Shown here: positions 27,228 to 36,139 of the stretch, one piece after another
How positions within the stretch are numbered: position 1 is the first letter of the stretch
Layout of the letters: each line of letters begins with the position of its first letter
Assembly: GCF_008386565.1 (NCBI RefSeq)
Contig: NZ_VUKA01000002.1
Location: forward strand, 488,522-552,521
From: Teichococcus oryzae
GTDB lineage: Bacteria; Pseudomonadota; Alphaproteobacteria; Acetobacterales; Acetobacteraceae
Reading direction: 5' to 3'
Length of the DNA: 64,000 nt
Program-made: the position numbers and the translations under genes
Notes under the pieces: model-generated
What the model saw: the letters and a program-made list of their open reading frames with translations, nothing else
Database searches by the model: none
What the model was told of the DNA's origin: nothing

Positions 27228-27363
27228 GGGCGGGTGAAACCATCTGGCTCAGGGTTGCAGGGTGGCCGGGCAGGGCATCCCCGTTGCAAGGGTCACGCCG
27301 TGGTGGCACACCGCCTCCGGCTGGGCAAGGGGCCTGGGGCAAGAGGCTGGGCAGGGGAGCCGC

Positions 27364-27960
27364 ATGACCGCGTCCGATGCATCCAACGATCCGTTCGCAT
27401 TGTTCCGCGCCTGGCTGGCCGAGGCCGAGGCCACCGAGCCGAACGACCCCAACGCCATGTGCCTGGCCACAACCACGCCGGATGGCTTTCCGTCCGCGCG
27501 GATGGTGCTGCTGAAGGGGCTGGATGAGCGCGGCTTCGTGTTCTTCACCAACCGCGAAAGCCGTAAGGGCGGCGAGCTGCTGGCCAATCCGCGCGCCGCG
27601 CTGTTGTTCCACTGGAAGTCGCTGCGCCGGCAGATCCGCATCGAGGGCGCCATCGAGGCGGTGACCGAGGCCGAATCCGACGCCTATTACGCGACGCGCC
27701 CGCGGTTGTCGCGGCTGGGGGCCTGGGCGTCGCAGCAATCCCGCCCGCTCGATAGCCGGGCCACGCTGGAGGCGGCGCTGCGGGACGCCGAGCAGCGTTT
27801 TCCCGAAGCGGATATCCCGCGCCCCGCCTATTGGGGCGGCTTCCGCCTGCTGCCCGGCCATTTCGAGTTCTGGCAGGACATGCCCTTCCGCCTGCATGAC
27901 CGGCGGATGTTCGACGCCGCCCCAGGCGGAGGCTGGACCATGGGCCGCGCCTTTCCCTGA
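27364..27960 (+). CDS. pdxH: pyridoxamine 5'-phosphate oxidase
   Basis: PdxH of 198 residues, the FMN oxidase forming pyridoxal 5'-phosphate. RMVLLKGLDERGFVFFTNRESRKG (in two parts) holds the FMN phosphate contacts, and RQIRIEG and SRLGAWASQQS follow. The C-terminal block FWQDMPFRLHDR is present. ATG 27364 gives the usual length; a longer frame from 27262 has no support. It is divergent from fabI, with 136 bases between the starts. Confidence 0.94.
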   Translation: MTASDASNDPFALFRAWLAEAEATEPNDPNAMCLATTTPDGFPSARMVLLKGLDERGFVFFTNRESRKGGELLANPRAALLFHWKSLRRQIRIEGAIEAVTEAESDAYYATRPRLSRLGAWASQQSRPLDSRATLEAALRDAEQRFPEADIPRPAYWGGFRLLPGHFEFWQDMPFRLHDRRMFDAAPGGGWTMGRAFP

Positions 27961-28198
27961 GCAACAAGGGGCCGGTCGGCCTGCCGGGCCGCGGCGGGGG
28001 ATGTCCCGTTGCGCGGAGAAGCGGGTTTTGATTCCGTTCCGGCTGGTCTGGCCTTAGCCTGATGCCACCCCGGCGCCTTCTTGCTGCCTGGAACCATGTT
28101 CAGGGCTGGAACAACTTGGGCTTGGCCGTGTTATGCAGGGCATCGCCCGAGGCTCGGCAGGGTTGGCGGGCGCTGGAGTGATCAAAGGAGACCGAGCC

Positions 28199-29074
28199 AT
28201 GGCCTATCGCCGGCTGTTGCTTCCCCTGACCGGGACCGCCGCGGGGGAGGCTGCGCTGAACACTGCGCTGATGGTCGCCCGCACCTGGAACAGCCATGTC
28301 CACTGCCTGCATGTGCGGGTGGATGCCCGTGATGTCGCGCCACTGGCCGGCGAGGGCCTGTCCGGCGCCATGATCGAGGAGATGATGGCGGCGACCGAGC
28401 GCGAAAGCGGCGAACGCGCCAGCCGCGTGCGCAGCCTGTTCGAGAAATTCGTGCAGGGCTGCGACGTCACCATCGCCTTGTCCGCGGAAACGGCGGCCAA
28501 GAGCGACGGCCCCACCCTGTCCTTCGAGTCGATCGCCGGGCGGGAGGAGGATGTCGTGGCGCAGCAATCCCGCCTCTACGACATGGCGGTGGTGCCTCAT
28601 CCGGAGGCGGATGAGGATGTTTCCTCCTCCGACGCGCTGCACGCGGTGCTGTTCGACTCCGGCCGCCCCGTGCTGATCGCGCCCCGCGAAGCGCCGCAGG
28701 CCATCGGCCGGCGTGTCTGCTGCGCCTGGAACGGCACGGCGGAAAGCGCCGCCGCCGTTGCCGCGGCATTGCCCTGGCTGCACCACGCGGAAGCGGTGCG
28801 CATCCTCTACAGCGACGATTACCAGCGCCGCGGGCCAGGGGCCGAGGGGGTGCAGGCCTATCTCCGCTGGCACGGCATCACCGCGGAAGCGGTGCCCTTC
28901 AAGCCGCAGACGCGCGAGGTGGGCGCCGGGCTGTTGGGTGGGGCGCGCGATTTCGGCGCCGACCTGCTGTGCATGGGCGCCTACAGCCATTCGCGCCTGC
29001 GGCAACTGATCCTGGGTGGCGTCACCCGTCATGTGCTGGAGAATGCGGACATCCCCGTTCTGATGTGCCGCTGA
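28199..29074 (+). CDS. universal stress protein, tandem USP domains
   Basis: Protein of 291 residues made of two USP-type alpha/beta domains. The first begins YRRLLLPLTGTAAGEAAL; the second begins VCCAWNGTAESAAAV and ends GGVTRHVLENADIPVLMCR. The second domain carries the more typical nucleotide-loop G-x2-G-x9 arrangement around LGGVTRHV. ATG 28199 follows AAAGGAGACCGAGCC. It converges on hpf across a strong hairpin. Probably a soluble stress protein; its ligand (ATP, AMP or none) is not certain. Confidence 0.88.
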   Translation: MAYRRLLLPLTGTAAGEAALNTALMVARTWNSHVHCLHVRVDARDVAPLAGEGLSGAMIEEMMAATERESGERASRVRSLFEKFVQGCDVTIALSAETAAKSDGPTLSFESIAGREEDVVAQQSRLYDMAVVPHPEADEDVSSSDALHAVLFDSGRPVLIAPREAPQAIGRRVCCAWNGTAESAAAVAAALPWLHHAEAVRILYSDDYQRRGPGAEGVQAYLRWHGITAEAVPFKPQTREVGAGLLGGARDFGADLLCMGAYSHSRLRQLILGGVTRHVLENADIPVLMCR

Positions 29075-29087
29075 TATGGGTGCTGGT

Positions 29088-29132
29088 GGAGCGCCGGGCC
29101 GGGGTGGAACAGCCACCCCGGCCCGGCGCTCC
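29088..29132. terminator. 20-bp perfect hairpin between convergent genes
   Basis: A 20-base arm (29088-29107) pairs without mismatch to 29113-29132 around an AACAG loop. It lies between the universal stress protein stop (29074) and the hpf stop (29161). There is no U-tract, but the stem is long and GC-rich, so it should act as a terminator in both directions. Confidence 0.7.
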
Positions 29133-29160
29133 CTGAGACGCCACCTCCCCGGGAAGGGGC

Positions 29161-29817
29161 CTAGCTGGCCTGCGGGTCGATCCAGCCCACATGCCCGTCG
29201 GAGCGGCGGTAAACCACGTTGAGCTGGCCGCTGGCCTGGTTGCGGAACATCATCACCGGCATCTGCCCGAGATCCATCCGCATCACCGCCTCGCTGACGG
29301 TGAGCCGGGCGATCTCGGTGGGGGTTTCGGCGATCACGGTGCCATGGTCCATGCCATCCGCTCCGTCCTGGCCATCCTGGCCGTCGGCGATGCCGTCATC
29401 GGTCACCCGGTCCAACAGGATGTCGGGATCGATGGTTTCATCCGGCTCGTCCGGGGCCTGGGCAAGGATCACGGAGCGGGCGGTTTCCGCCGTGGCGGGC
29501 AGCCGGTCCGGTGCCTGGTTCCGGGCATGCTCATTGACCCGCCGGCGGTAGCGGCGCAGCCGCTTGGCGATGTGGGCGGCCGCCTCGTCAAAGGCGCGGT
29601 GGGCGTCGGGGCCTTCGCCCTGGCCGCGCAGGCTGAGGCCGCGTCCGGCATGGATGTCGACGGTGCAGGCAAAGAAGGCCCGGTTCTTGCTGAAGGTAAC
29701 ATAGGCCTCGAGCGCGTGGTCGAAATATTTCTTCGTCACGTTGTTGAGGCCTTCGGCGACATGGACCTTGAGGGCCTCGCCGGTTTCGACCTGCTTGCCT
29801 GCGACGACGATGTGCAT
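29161..29817 (-). CDS. hpf: ribosome hibernation promoting factor, long form
   Basis: HPF of 218 residues. The N-terminal ribosome-binding domain (about 1-110) holds GEALKVHVAEGLNNVTKKYFD and the basic RLRRYRRRVNEHARN. A linker follows, then the long-form C-terminal dimerisation domain (LTVSEAVMRMDLGQMPVMMFRN, then NVVYRRSDGHVGWIDP). It is the last gene of the lptC-lptA-lptB-rpoN-hpf run. In many alphaproteobacteria ptsN follows; here it does not. The protein dimerises 70S ribosomes in stationary phase. Confidence 0.94.
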   Translation of the reverse strand: MHIVVAGKQVETGEALKVHVAEGLNNVTKKYFDHALEAYVTFSKNRAFFACTVDIHAGRGLSLRGQGEGPDAHRAFDEAAAHIAKRLRRYRRRVNEHARNQAPDRLPATAETARSVILAQAPDEPDETIDPDILLDRVTDDGIADGQDGQDGADGMDHGTVIAETPTEIARLTVSEAVMRMDLGQMPVMMFRNQASGQLNVVYRRSDGHVGWIDPQAS

Positions 29818-29896
29818 GTGAAGTAACCCCTCCTTCTTGACTGACGAGGGGCCGTCCCGTGGGACGGCGGAGCGGGCGGGTCACGCCCGCACCGGG

Positions 29897-31381
29897 TCAG
29901 GCCGGGACGGCCTTCTCCCGTTTGCGTTGCACAGATGAAGGTATGCGCAACGCTTCCCGGTATTTGGCCACCGTTCTGCGGGCAATGTCCACACCTTCAC
30001 GGCGGAGGGCTGCGACGATGGCATCGTCGCTGAGGATATCGTCTGGGCATTCGGCGGTGACCATGCTCCGGATACGGTGTCTAACCGCCTCGGCGCTGAA
30101 AGTTTCACCGCCGGTGCCGCCAATGGCGGTGGTGAAGAAATACTTCAGCTCGAAACAGCCGCGCGGCGTCGCGATGTACTTGTTGGCGGTGACGCGGCTG
30201 ACGGTGCTTTCATGCAGCTCCACCGCTTCCGCCACGTCACGCAGGATCAGCGGGCGCAGATGCGTCACGCCATGGCGGAAGAAGCCGTCCTGGCGGCGCA
30301 CAATCTCGGCCGCCACCTTCAGGATGGTGCTGGCGCGCTGTTCCAGGCTTTTCACCAGCCAGGTGGCGGCCTGGTACTTTTCCGACAGAAAGGCCCGCTC
30401 CTCCCGCGTGGCGCTGACCTGGGCGCGGGCGTGGAAGCCGCGATTAACCAGGATGCGCGGCAGGGTTTCCGGATTCAGCTCCAGCAACCAGGCGGCTTCC
30501 AGCGTGCCGTCGGGGGCGGTCCAGGCGGGGGCGGGGCGCATCAGCACGTCGGGCACCAGCGGCATGGCCGGGCTGGCGTCGAAGCTGGCGCCGGGCTTGG
30601 GATCGAGCCGTTTCAGTTCGGCCACCATGTCGGCCAGGTCCTCGGCATCGACGCCGCAGATGCGCATCAGGCCGCGCAGGTCGCGCCGCGCCAGCAGCTC
30701 CAGGTGATCCAGCAGCGCGGCCATGGCCGGATCGAGCCGGTCGCGTTCCGCCAATTGCACCGCCAGGCATTCGCGCAGGGAACGGCAGAACAACCCCGTC
30801 GGCTCGAAACGCTGCATGACGGCGCGGATGCGGGCGACACGCGGCACGTCGCAGCCCATGGCGGCGGCGATGGCCTCGTCCTCGATGGCCAGGCGGCCAG
30901 CGGGGTCCAGCAGGGCGATCAGCTGCGCCGCGATCAGCCGGTCCCCGGCCTCGGGGAAGGCCAGGCGCACCTGCCAAGCCAGCTCCTCGCGCAGCGTGCG
31001 GGGGCGCTCGGCGGCCAGTTCCTCGATGCCGCGGGGCGCATCCTCGAAATCGGCCCGGCCGCCCCGTGCGGGCTCGCCGTCATACACATTGGACCAGTCG
31101 CGGATGTCGAGCGGCGCATCGGCCTCGGCCGGAAGGGTGGCGGCGCCCGCCGCGTCATAGCTGTCCGGCGCCGCAGCCGGTTCCTGCGGTGGCGCGGATT
31201 CCGGCGGGGGGATGTCCGGGCGCTCGTCCCGCTCCAGCAGCGGGTTGCGCTCCAGCTCCTCCTCCACAAAGGCGCTGACCTCCAGGTTCGAGGATTGCAG
31301 CAGCTTGATGGCCTGCCGCAATTGCGGCGTCATCACGAGGGATTGGGTGAAACGCAGGTCCAGGCGCGGGCCGATGGCCAT
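29897..31381 (-). CDS. rpoN: RNA polymerase sigma-54 factor
   Basis: RpoN of 494 residues. Region I (FTQSLVMTPQLRQAIKLLQ near 10-28) is followed by an acidic region II and the core-binding middle part. The DNA-binding domain has HESTVSRVTANKY and the RpoN box ARRTVAKYREAL near the end. All parts are present. It is the fourth gene of the lpt-rpoN-hpf unit. It needs AAA+ enhancer-binding activators, none of which lie in this window. Confidence 0.96.
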   Translation of the reverse strand: MAIGPRLDLRFTQSLVMTPQLRQAIKLLQSSNLEVSAFVEEELERNPLLERDERPDIPPPESAPPQEPAAAPDSYDAAGAATLPAEADAPLDIRDWSNVYDGEPARGGRADFEDAPRGIEELAAERPRTLREELAWQVRLAFPEAGDRLIAAQLIALLDPAGRLAIEDEAIAAAMGCDVPRVARIRAVMQRFEPTGLFCRSLRECLAVQLAERDRLDPAMAALLDHLELLARRDLRGLMRICGVDAEDLADMVAELKRLDPKPGASFDASPAMPLVPDVLMRPAPAWTAPDGTLEAAWLLELNPETLPRILVNRGFHARAQVSATREERAFLSEKYQAATWLVKSLEQRASTILKVAAEIVRRQDGFFRHGVTHLRPLILRDVAEAVELHESTVSRVTANKYIATPRGCFELKYFFTTAIGGTGGETFSAEAVRHRIRSMVTAECPDDILSDDAIVAALRREGVDIARRTVAKYREALRIPSSVQRKREKAVPA

Positions 31382-31454
31382 GGCTCAGCTTCCGGCGACC
31401 GGGAATGGCCGAAACAAGGTGGATGCCGCACAAAGCCGGTGCAGCGGGCCCATG

Positions 31455-32207
31455 CTACAAGCTGAACCTTTCGCCGAGATAAACCCGCCGCACATCCTCA
31501 TGCGCCACGATGTCCTCTGGCGTGCCCTCCATCAGCACCTGGCCATCATGCAGGATGTAGGCACGGTCGATGATTTCCAGCGTTTCGCGGACATTGTGGT
31601 CGGTGATCAGCACGCCGATGCCGCGATTCTTCAGATGCTTCACCAGATCGCGGATCTCGCCCACCGCGATCGGGTCGATGCCGGCCAGCGGCTCGTCCAG
31701 AAGGATGTAGGCGGGATGGGTGGCCAGGGCGCGGGCGATCTCGCAGCGCCGCCTTTCGCCGCCCGACAGCGCCAGGGCCGGCGATTTGCGCAGATGCGTC
31801 AGGCCGAACTCGGCCAGCAGCTCGTCCAGCATCTGCTCGCGCCGGTCACGCTGCGGCTCCACCACCTCCAGCGCGGCGCGGATGTTGTCCTCCAGGCTCA
31901 GGCCCCGGAAGATCGAGGCTTCCTGCGGCAGGTAGCCGAGGCCCATGCGGGCGCGGCGGTACATGGGCAGGGTGGTGACCTCCTGCCCATCCATGAACAC
32001 CTGCCCCTGATCGGGGCGGACCAGCCCGGTCATCATGTAGAAGGTGGTGGTCTTGCCCGCGCCATTGGGGCCGAACAGCCCCACCGCCTCGCCCCGCCGG
32101 ACGCTGAGCGAGACGCCGCGCACCACCGGCCGCTTCTTGAAGCGCTTGCCAAGGTCCCGGGCGACCAGGCCGCCTTCGCCTTCCACCACTTTCAGGCTGG
32201 CGCTCAT
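31455..32207 (-). CDS. lptB: LPS export ABC transporter ATP-binding protein
   Basis: LptB of 250 residues, the cytoplasmic ATPase of the LptB2FG complex that drives lipopolysaccharide from the inner membrane. Walker A is GPNGAGKTT near 44-52, the signature LSGGERRRCEIARAL, Walker B YILLDEPLAGIDP and the switch His in LITDHNVRETL. ATG 32207 overlaps the lptA stop by 4 bases. LptF and LptG are not in the window. Confidence 0.96.
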   Translation of the reverse strand: MSASLKVVEGEGGLVARDLGKRFKKRPVVRGVSLSVRRGEAVGLFGPNGAGKTTTFYMMTGLVRPDQGQVFMDGQEVTTLPMYRRARMGLGYLPQEASIFRGLSLEDNIRAALEVVEPQRDRREQMLDELLAEFGLTHLRKSPALALSGGERRRCEIARALATHPAYILLDEPLAGIDPIAVGEIRDLVKHLKNRGIGVLITDHNVRETLEIIDRAYILHDGQVLMEGTPEDIVAHEDVRRVYLGERFSL

Positions 32208-33160
32208 CGGCCGCGTCCCCGTTGTTCCTGCGGCTGTCCTTGGGGCTGGCCCTGCGGCGCCGCCTCCTGGCCCTGCTGGGGGATGATCAGCCCCTGCACG
32301 CGGCCGCCGGGCGTGGAAACCAGGCGCGCCACGCCGCTGCGCATGTTCACGATGGCTTCCTGCCCGTTCAACTGGTTGTCGCCGCGGGTGATGCGCACTC
32401 GGCCCAGCAGGCGGGCCATGCCGGTCAGCTCCGAATAAACGCCGCGATCGCCGCGCACCACCTCGGACGGGGTGCGGATCTCGACATTGCCGAAGGCCTC
32501 GACGCGCTCCAGCTGGCTGCCGGCGTCGGGGCCACCCTGCCGCGCATCGGCCTGGGCCGGGGCGGCGCCGCCCTGGTCCTGAAAATAGCCCACCAGCGTG
32601 TCGGCGAAGATCTGCCGCTGGTCCTGCGTGACCACATGCGCGGCGCCGCGCGCCACGGCCATGCGCTTCTGCGGCCAGTATTCCATGCTGTCGCGGGAGG
32701 TCAGCACCTCCTGCGGCGTGGTCAGCTTTAGCGCGCGGCCGGTCAGCACCAGCACCGCCTGGTCCATGTCGTAGATGGCGCGGTCGCCCTCGGCATGGTC
32801 GGTGGCGCTGTCGATCTTGACGTTGCCCTCGGCCTCCAGCCGCCAGATCTCGCCGCCCGACATGGGGGAGGCATCGCCGTCCTGCGCCGCTTGCGCGGCC
32901 GGCTGGCCGGCGCGCGGCCGGTAGCGGGCGATCAGCCGGTCGGCGGTGACGGTGACGCCCTGGCGCACGGCGCGGGCATTGCCGCGCGCGATCACCAGCT
33001 GTTCCTGCTGGCGCCATTCGATGCCGTTGCTGGCGGTGACCTCGATGGGCCCGCCCTGGGTGAGGTCCAGTGCCTGCGCCGCCAGCGGCAGCGGGGCAAG
33101 CGCCACTGGGGCAAATGTCAGCGCGGCCAGAAGCGTGGCCATGGGAACCGCATGCCTCAT
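32204..33160 (-). CDS. lptA: LPS transport periplasmic protein LptA
   Basis: OstA-like protein of 318 residues. A signal peptide covers about residues 1-28, ending PLPLAAQA. Beta-jellyroll strand repeats include EVTASNGIEWRQQEQLVIARGN in parts and VTADRLIARY. The C-terminal tail is rich in Gln, Gly and Pro (QGQEAAPQGQPQGQ) and is likely disordered. The length exceeds the 180-200 residues of the enterobacterial protein, as usual for alphaproteobacteria. It bridges LptC and LptD across the periplasm. Confidence 0.93.
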   Translation of the reverse strand: MRHAVPMATLLAALTFAPVALAPLPLAAQALDLTQGGPIEVTASNGIEWRQQEQLVIARGNARAVRQGVTVTADRLIARYRPRAGQPAAQAAQDGDASPMSGGEIWRLEAEGNVKIDSATDHAEGDRAIYDMDQAVLVLTGRALKLTTPQEVLTSRDSMEYWPQKRMAVARGAAHVVTQDQRQIFADTLVGYFQDQGGAAPAQADARQGGPDAGSQLERVEAFGNVEIRTPSEVVRGDRGVYSELTGMARLLGRVRITRGDNQLNGQEAIVNMRSGVARLVSTPGGRVQGLIIPQQGQEAAPQGQPQGQPQEQRGRGR

Positions 33161-33858
33161 CGGCCGCCCTCCAGAACCGCCTTGGCCTGGCCGGTGAACA
33201 CCACCACCTGGCCGCGGTTTTCCAGCCGGAAGCCCTCGCTCACCAGCGTGCCGAACGGGCCCTGCGCCGCCACGGGCTGGTCGCCCTCGGCATTGCCGGC
33301 ATTCAGGTCGATCTGCGCGGCTTCGGTGCGCAACGTGCTGCCATCCTCGTGCCAGAGCGTCACCTGGCCGGCCAGATCCAGCTCGTTCCTGTCACGGGCA
33401 TACTCGCCCTTCTCGGATTCCAGCAGCACCCAGGCCCCGCCGCTGGTCACCATGTCGGCGCGCGGGCGGATCAGGTCGATCAGCTCCTGTTCGCGCTGCA
33501 GCGCCTGGCTGGCCGTGACGTTGACCGGCCGGCCCTGCTCGTCCAGCCCCTGGTAGCGGGCGGTGGAAAGCCGCATGGCCTCCGTGGTGGTCTGCCCGGC
33601 CCGGCGAAGGGCCAGGCGGCCACGATCCTCGGCGCTGTCGAATTCCGGCCACAACGCGACCGCCGCCAGCAGCCCCAGCGCGCCCAGCGGCAGCAGCCAG
33701 CGGGCCATGCGCACAAAGAAGCGCCGGCGGGCCAGGGCGCCCTCGTTCATCACCATGCGGGCGCGGGACGGCAGCAGCATGCGCGACCGGCCCTGCCCCC
33801 CGCCGCTCCTGGCGACGGGCGCGGAGGGGATGTCGCGCGGCGGAATGGCCATGGTCAT
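33157..33858 (-). CDS. lptC: LPS export protein LptC
   Basis: LptC-type protein of 233 residues. One membrane helix is visible (ARWLLPLGALGLLAAVALW near 50-70) after a basic cytoplasmic segment, followed by a periplasmic OstA-like domain (NVTASQALQREQELIDL, then VWHEDGSTLRTEAAQIDLN in parts). ATG 33858 is favoured, with 33852 close by; an upstream frame to 33900 has a weaker context. Its stop overlaps lptA by 4 bases. A candidate promoter lies upstream. Confidence 0.88.
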   Translation of the reverse strand: MTMAIPPRDIPSAPVARSGGGQGRSRMLLPSRARMVMNEGALARRRFFVRMARWLLPLGALGLLAAVALWPEFDSAEDRGRLALRRAGQTTTEAMRLSTARYQGLDEQGRPVNVTASQALQREQELIDLIRPRADMVTSGGAWVLLESEKGEYARDRNELDLAGQVTLWHEDGSTLRTEAAQIDLNAGNAEGDQPVAAQGPFGTLVSEGFRLENRGQVVVFTGQAKAVLEGGR

Positions 33859-33938
33859 GCCGCCTGCCGGACAGCGGGCCGCGAGCCAGGGTGCCGGCAT
33901 GACGGGTGGATGGAATTCAGGAAGGGCCTCACCGGTCT

Positions 33939-33967
33939 TGTATGGGGTGGAGGGCCGCCGGGGTCAA
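33939..33967 (-). promoter_or_regulatory. candidate promoter for the lpt-rpoN-hpf operon
   Basis: On the minus strand TTGACC (33967-33962) and CATACA (33944-33939) are separated by 17 bases. The -35 element matches 5 of 6, while the -10 element is weak. It is 80 bases upstream of lptC, in the gap after the RNase D gene. Confidence 0.35.
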
Positions 33968-34032
33968 CGCAGCCGGACTTTCCCCAATCAAAAATCATGC
34001 CAGGATTGTGGTGGAGGCTGGCTGCCCAGCGC

Positions 34033-34689
34033 TCAGTGCGCGAAGATGTCCGGATCGTCATAGCCCAGCAGATCCAGCGCGCCGCGTGCCGGCAGAAAGC
34101 GGAAGCAGGCTTCCGCCAGTTCCAGCCGCCCTTCCCGGCGCAGCAGCCCTTCCAGCTTTTCCCACAGCGCATGCAGGTGCAGCACGTCCGAGGCGGCATA
34201 GGCCAGTTGCTCCGGCGTCAGCTCGGCCGCGCCCCAGTCGGAGGATTGCTGCTGCTTGGAGATCTCGATCCCCAGCAATTCGCGGCACAGCTCCTTCAGC
34301 CCATGCCGCTCGGTGAAGGTGCGCACCAGCTTGGCCGCGATCTTGGTGCAGCGGACGGGGGCGCATTCGATGCCAAGGGCGGCGCGCAGCATGGCCACGT
34401 CGAAGCGGGCGAAATGAAACAGCTTCACCACGGCCGGATCGGCCAGCAGCGCCTTCAGATTGGGGCAGTCGGCGCCGCGGCCGCCCAGGGTGGGGGGCAT
34501 GATCTGCACGCAATGCGCGGTGCCGTCGCCTGCTGAAAGCTGCACAAGGCAAAGCCGGTCGCGGCGCGGATCGAGGCCCATGGTTTCCGTGTCAACGGCG
34601 ACAACGGGGCCGAAATCAAGCCCGGGCGGCAGGTCGTGCCGGTGCAGCTTGATCAGCGAATTCGGGGTAAACAAGGTCTTGGCCATCAT
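34033..34689 (-). CDS. rnd: ribonuclease D family 3'-5' exonuclease, single domain
   Basis: DEDDy exonuclease of 218 residues. Motif I is VAVDTETMGLDP, motif II HFARFDVAML, and motif III YAASDVLHLHAL with the catalytic Tyr. There is no HRDC domain, so it is shorter than enteric RNase D (about 375 residues), as is typical of the short alphaproteobacterial form. ATG 34689 follows GCAGAGGGG; ATG 34710 and 34686 are alternatives. It probably trims tRNA 3' ends and lies next to a tRNA gene. Confidence 0.9.
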   Translation of the reverse strand: MMAKTLFTPNSLIKLHRHDLPPGLDFGPVVAVDTETMGLDPRRDRLCLVQLSAGDGTAHCVQIMPPTLGGRGADCPNLKALLADPAVVKLFHFARFDVAMLRAALGIECAPVRCTKIAAKLVRTFTERHGLKELCRELLGIEISKQQQSSDWGAAELTPEQLAYAASDVLHLHALWEKLEGLLRREGRLELAEACFRFLPARGALDLLGYDDPDIFAH

Positions 34690-34742
34690 CCCCTCTGCGG
34701 CTTCCGGCAATAGCGTACGGGCCGGAGGAGGCGGGGGAGATA

Positions 34743-34826
<84 letters not shown>

Positions 34827-34858
34827 AAGGAGGCGAACCGCCGAACGGCGTGGACGGG

Positions 34859-34887
34859 CTTTTATGGGGGAGGCGGCGCGGCGTCAA
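34859..34887 (-). promoter_or_regulatory. candidate promoter of tRNA-Leu
   Basis: On the minus strand TTGACG (34887-34882) lies 16-17 bases before an A-rich ATAAAAG (34865-34859), 33 bases upstream of the tRNA 5' end. The -35 matches 5 of 6; the -10 is only partial. Confidence 0.45.
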
Positions 34888-35023
34888 CGGGGGTTTTGCA
34901 GTTTTGCGACATCTGGTGAAAAACCTTCCTTCAACCCCAGCGAAGGGGATGGAAACTCCGGCCCGTGGGCAGGGTTGCGATCTTCGCCAACCATCCGGCG
35001 CCAACAACCTGGGAGGTTTTCCC

Positions 35024-36067
35024 ATGCGACGCCCCTTCCTTGCCCTGGCCGGCCTTTTCCTGGCTGGGCTGGCCCTGGCCGTCATGGCCGCCTCCGCTCC
35101 GCTTCGGGCGCAGCAGCCGAACGCCGACACGCTGGCGGCGGTGAAGGCGCGCGGCACCCTGGCCTGCGGCGTGTCCACCGGCGTGGCCGGGCTGTCCCAG
35201 GCGGATTCGCGCGGCGAATGGCGCGGCATCGACACCGATTTCTGTCGCGCCGTGGCGGCCGCCGTGCTGGGCGACGCCGCCAGGGTGCGCTTCGTGCCGA
35301 CCACGCCACAGAACCGCTTCACCGCCCTGCAATCGGGCGAGGTGGATCTACTTGCGCGCAACACCACCTACAGCTTCGCCCGCGATGTCGGCATCGGGCT
35401 CTCCTTCGCGGGGGTGCTGGTGCATGACGGGCAGGGCTTCATGGTGAAGCGCGGCCTGGGCGTGTCCTCCGCCCGGGAGCTGGACGGCGCCACAATCTGC
35501 CTGCAGCCCGGCACCACCACCGAGCTGAACCTGGCGGACTGGTTCCGCTCCAACAACATCCGCTTCACCCCGGTGGTGATCGAAAGCTTCCAGGAGGTCA
35601 CGGCGGCCTTCGTGGCCGGGCGCTGTGACGCCTACACCACCGACCGGACTGGGCTCGCCGCCGTGCGCGCTGCCCAGGGCGCGCGCGCCGACGACTACGT
35701 CATCCTGCCCGAGACGGTGAGCAGCGAGCCGCTGGGCCCGCTGGTGCGCAAGGGCGACGCCCGCTGGGCGGACATCGTGAAGTGGACCCTGAACGCCCTG
35801 GTCGCCGCCGAGGAGCACGGCGTCACCGCCGCCAACGCGCAAGGCCGCCTGCAGGACCCGAACCCGGAGGTGCAGCGCCTGCTGGGCGGCACGGGCGAGT
35901 TCGGCAAGCCGCTCGGCCTCGGCAATGACTGGGGGCTGAAGGCGATCCAGGCGGTTGGCCATTATGGCGAGATGTGGGAGCGCAACATGACGCCGGTCGG
36001 CGTCGACCGGGGCCGCAACAGGCTGGCGCGGGATGGCGGGCTGATGTGGTCGCCGCCCTTCCGCTGA
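35024..36067 (+). CDS. amino-acid ABC transporter substrate-binding protein (AapJ/BztA-like)
   Basis: Periplasmic binding protein of 347 residues, family SBP_bac_3. A signal peptide spans about 1-29 (ending APLRAQ). The mature part has GTLACGVSTGVAGLSQAD, RGIDTDFCRAVAAAVLGD and the loop DLLARNTTYSFARD, the pattern of polar and general L-amino-acid binding proteins. ATG 35024 follows GGGAGGTTTTCCC. The membrane (AapQM/BztBC) and ATPase partners are not adjacent, so it is an orphan here. The likely ligands are glutamate, aspartate and related amino acids, by family. Confidence 0.9.
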   Translation: MRRPFLALAGLFLAGLALAVMAASAPLRAQQPNADTLAAVKARGTLACGVSTGVAGLSQADSRGEWRGIDTDFCRAVAAAVLGDAARVRFVPTTPQNRFTALQSGEVDLLARNTTYSFARDVGIGLSFAGVLVHDGQGFMVKRGLGVSSARELDGATICLQPGTTTELNLADWFRSNNIRFTPVVIESFQEVTAAFVAGRCDAYTTDRTGLAAVRAAQGARADDYVILPETVSSEPLGPLVRKGDARWADIVKWTLNALVAAEEHGVTAANAQGRLQDPNPEVQRLLGGTGEFGKPLGLGNDWGLKAIQAVGHYGEMWERNMTPVGVDRGRNRLARDGGLMWSPPFR

Positions 36068-36139
36068 GCGGCGCAGAGCTTCCGGGAAGGGGCGGGCGGG
36101 ATCGTTCCGCGGCGCCGCGATCTGTTCTAGGCTGGCGCC

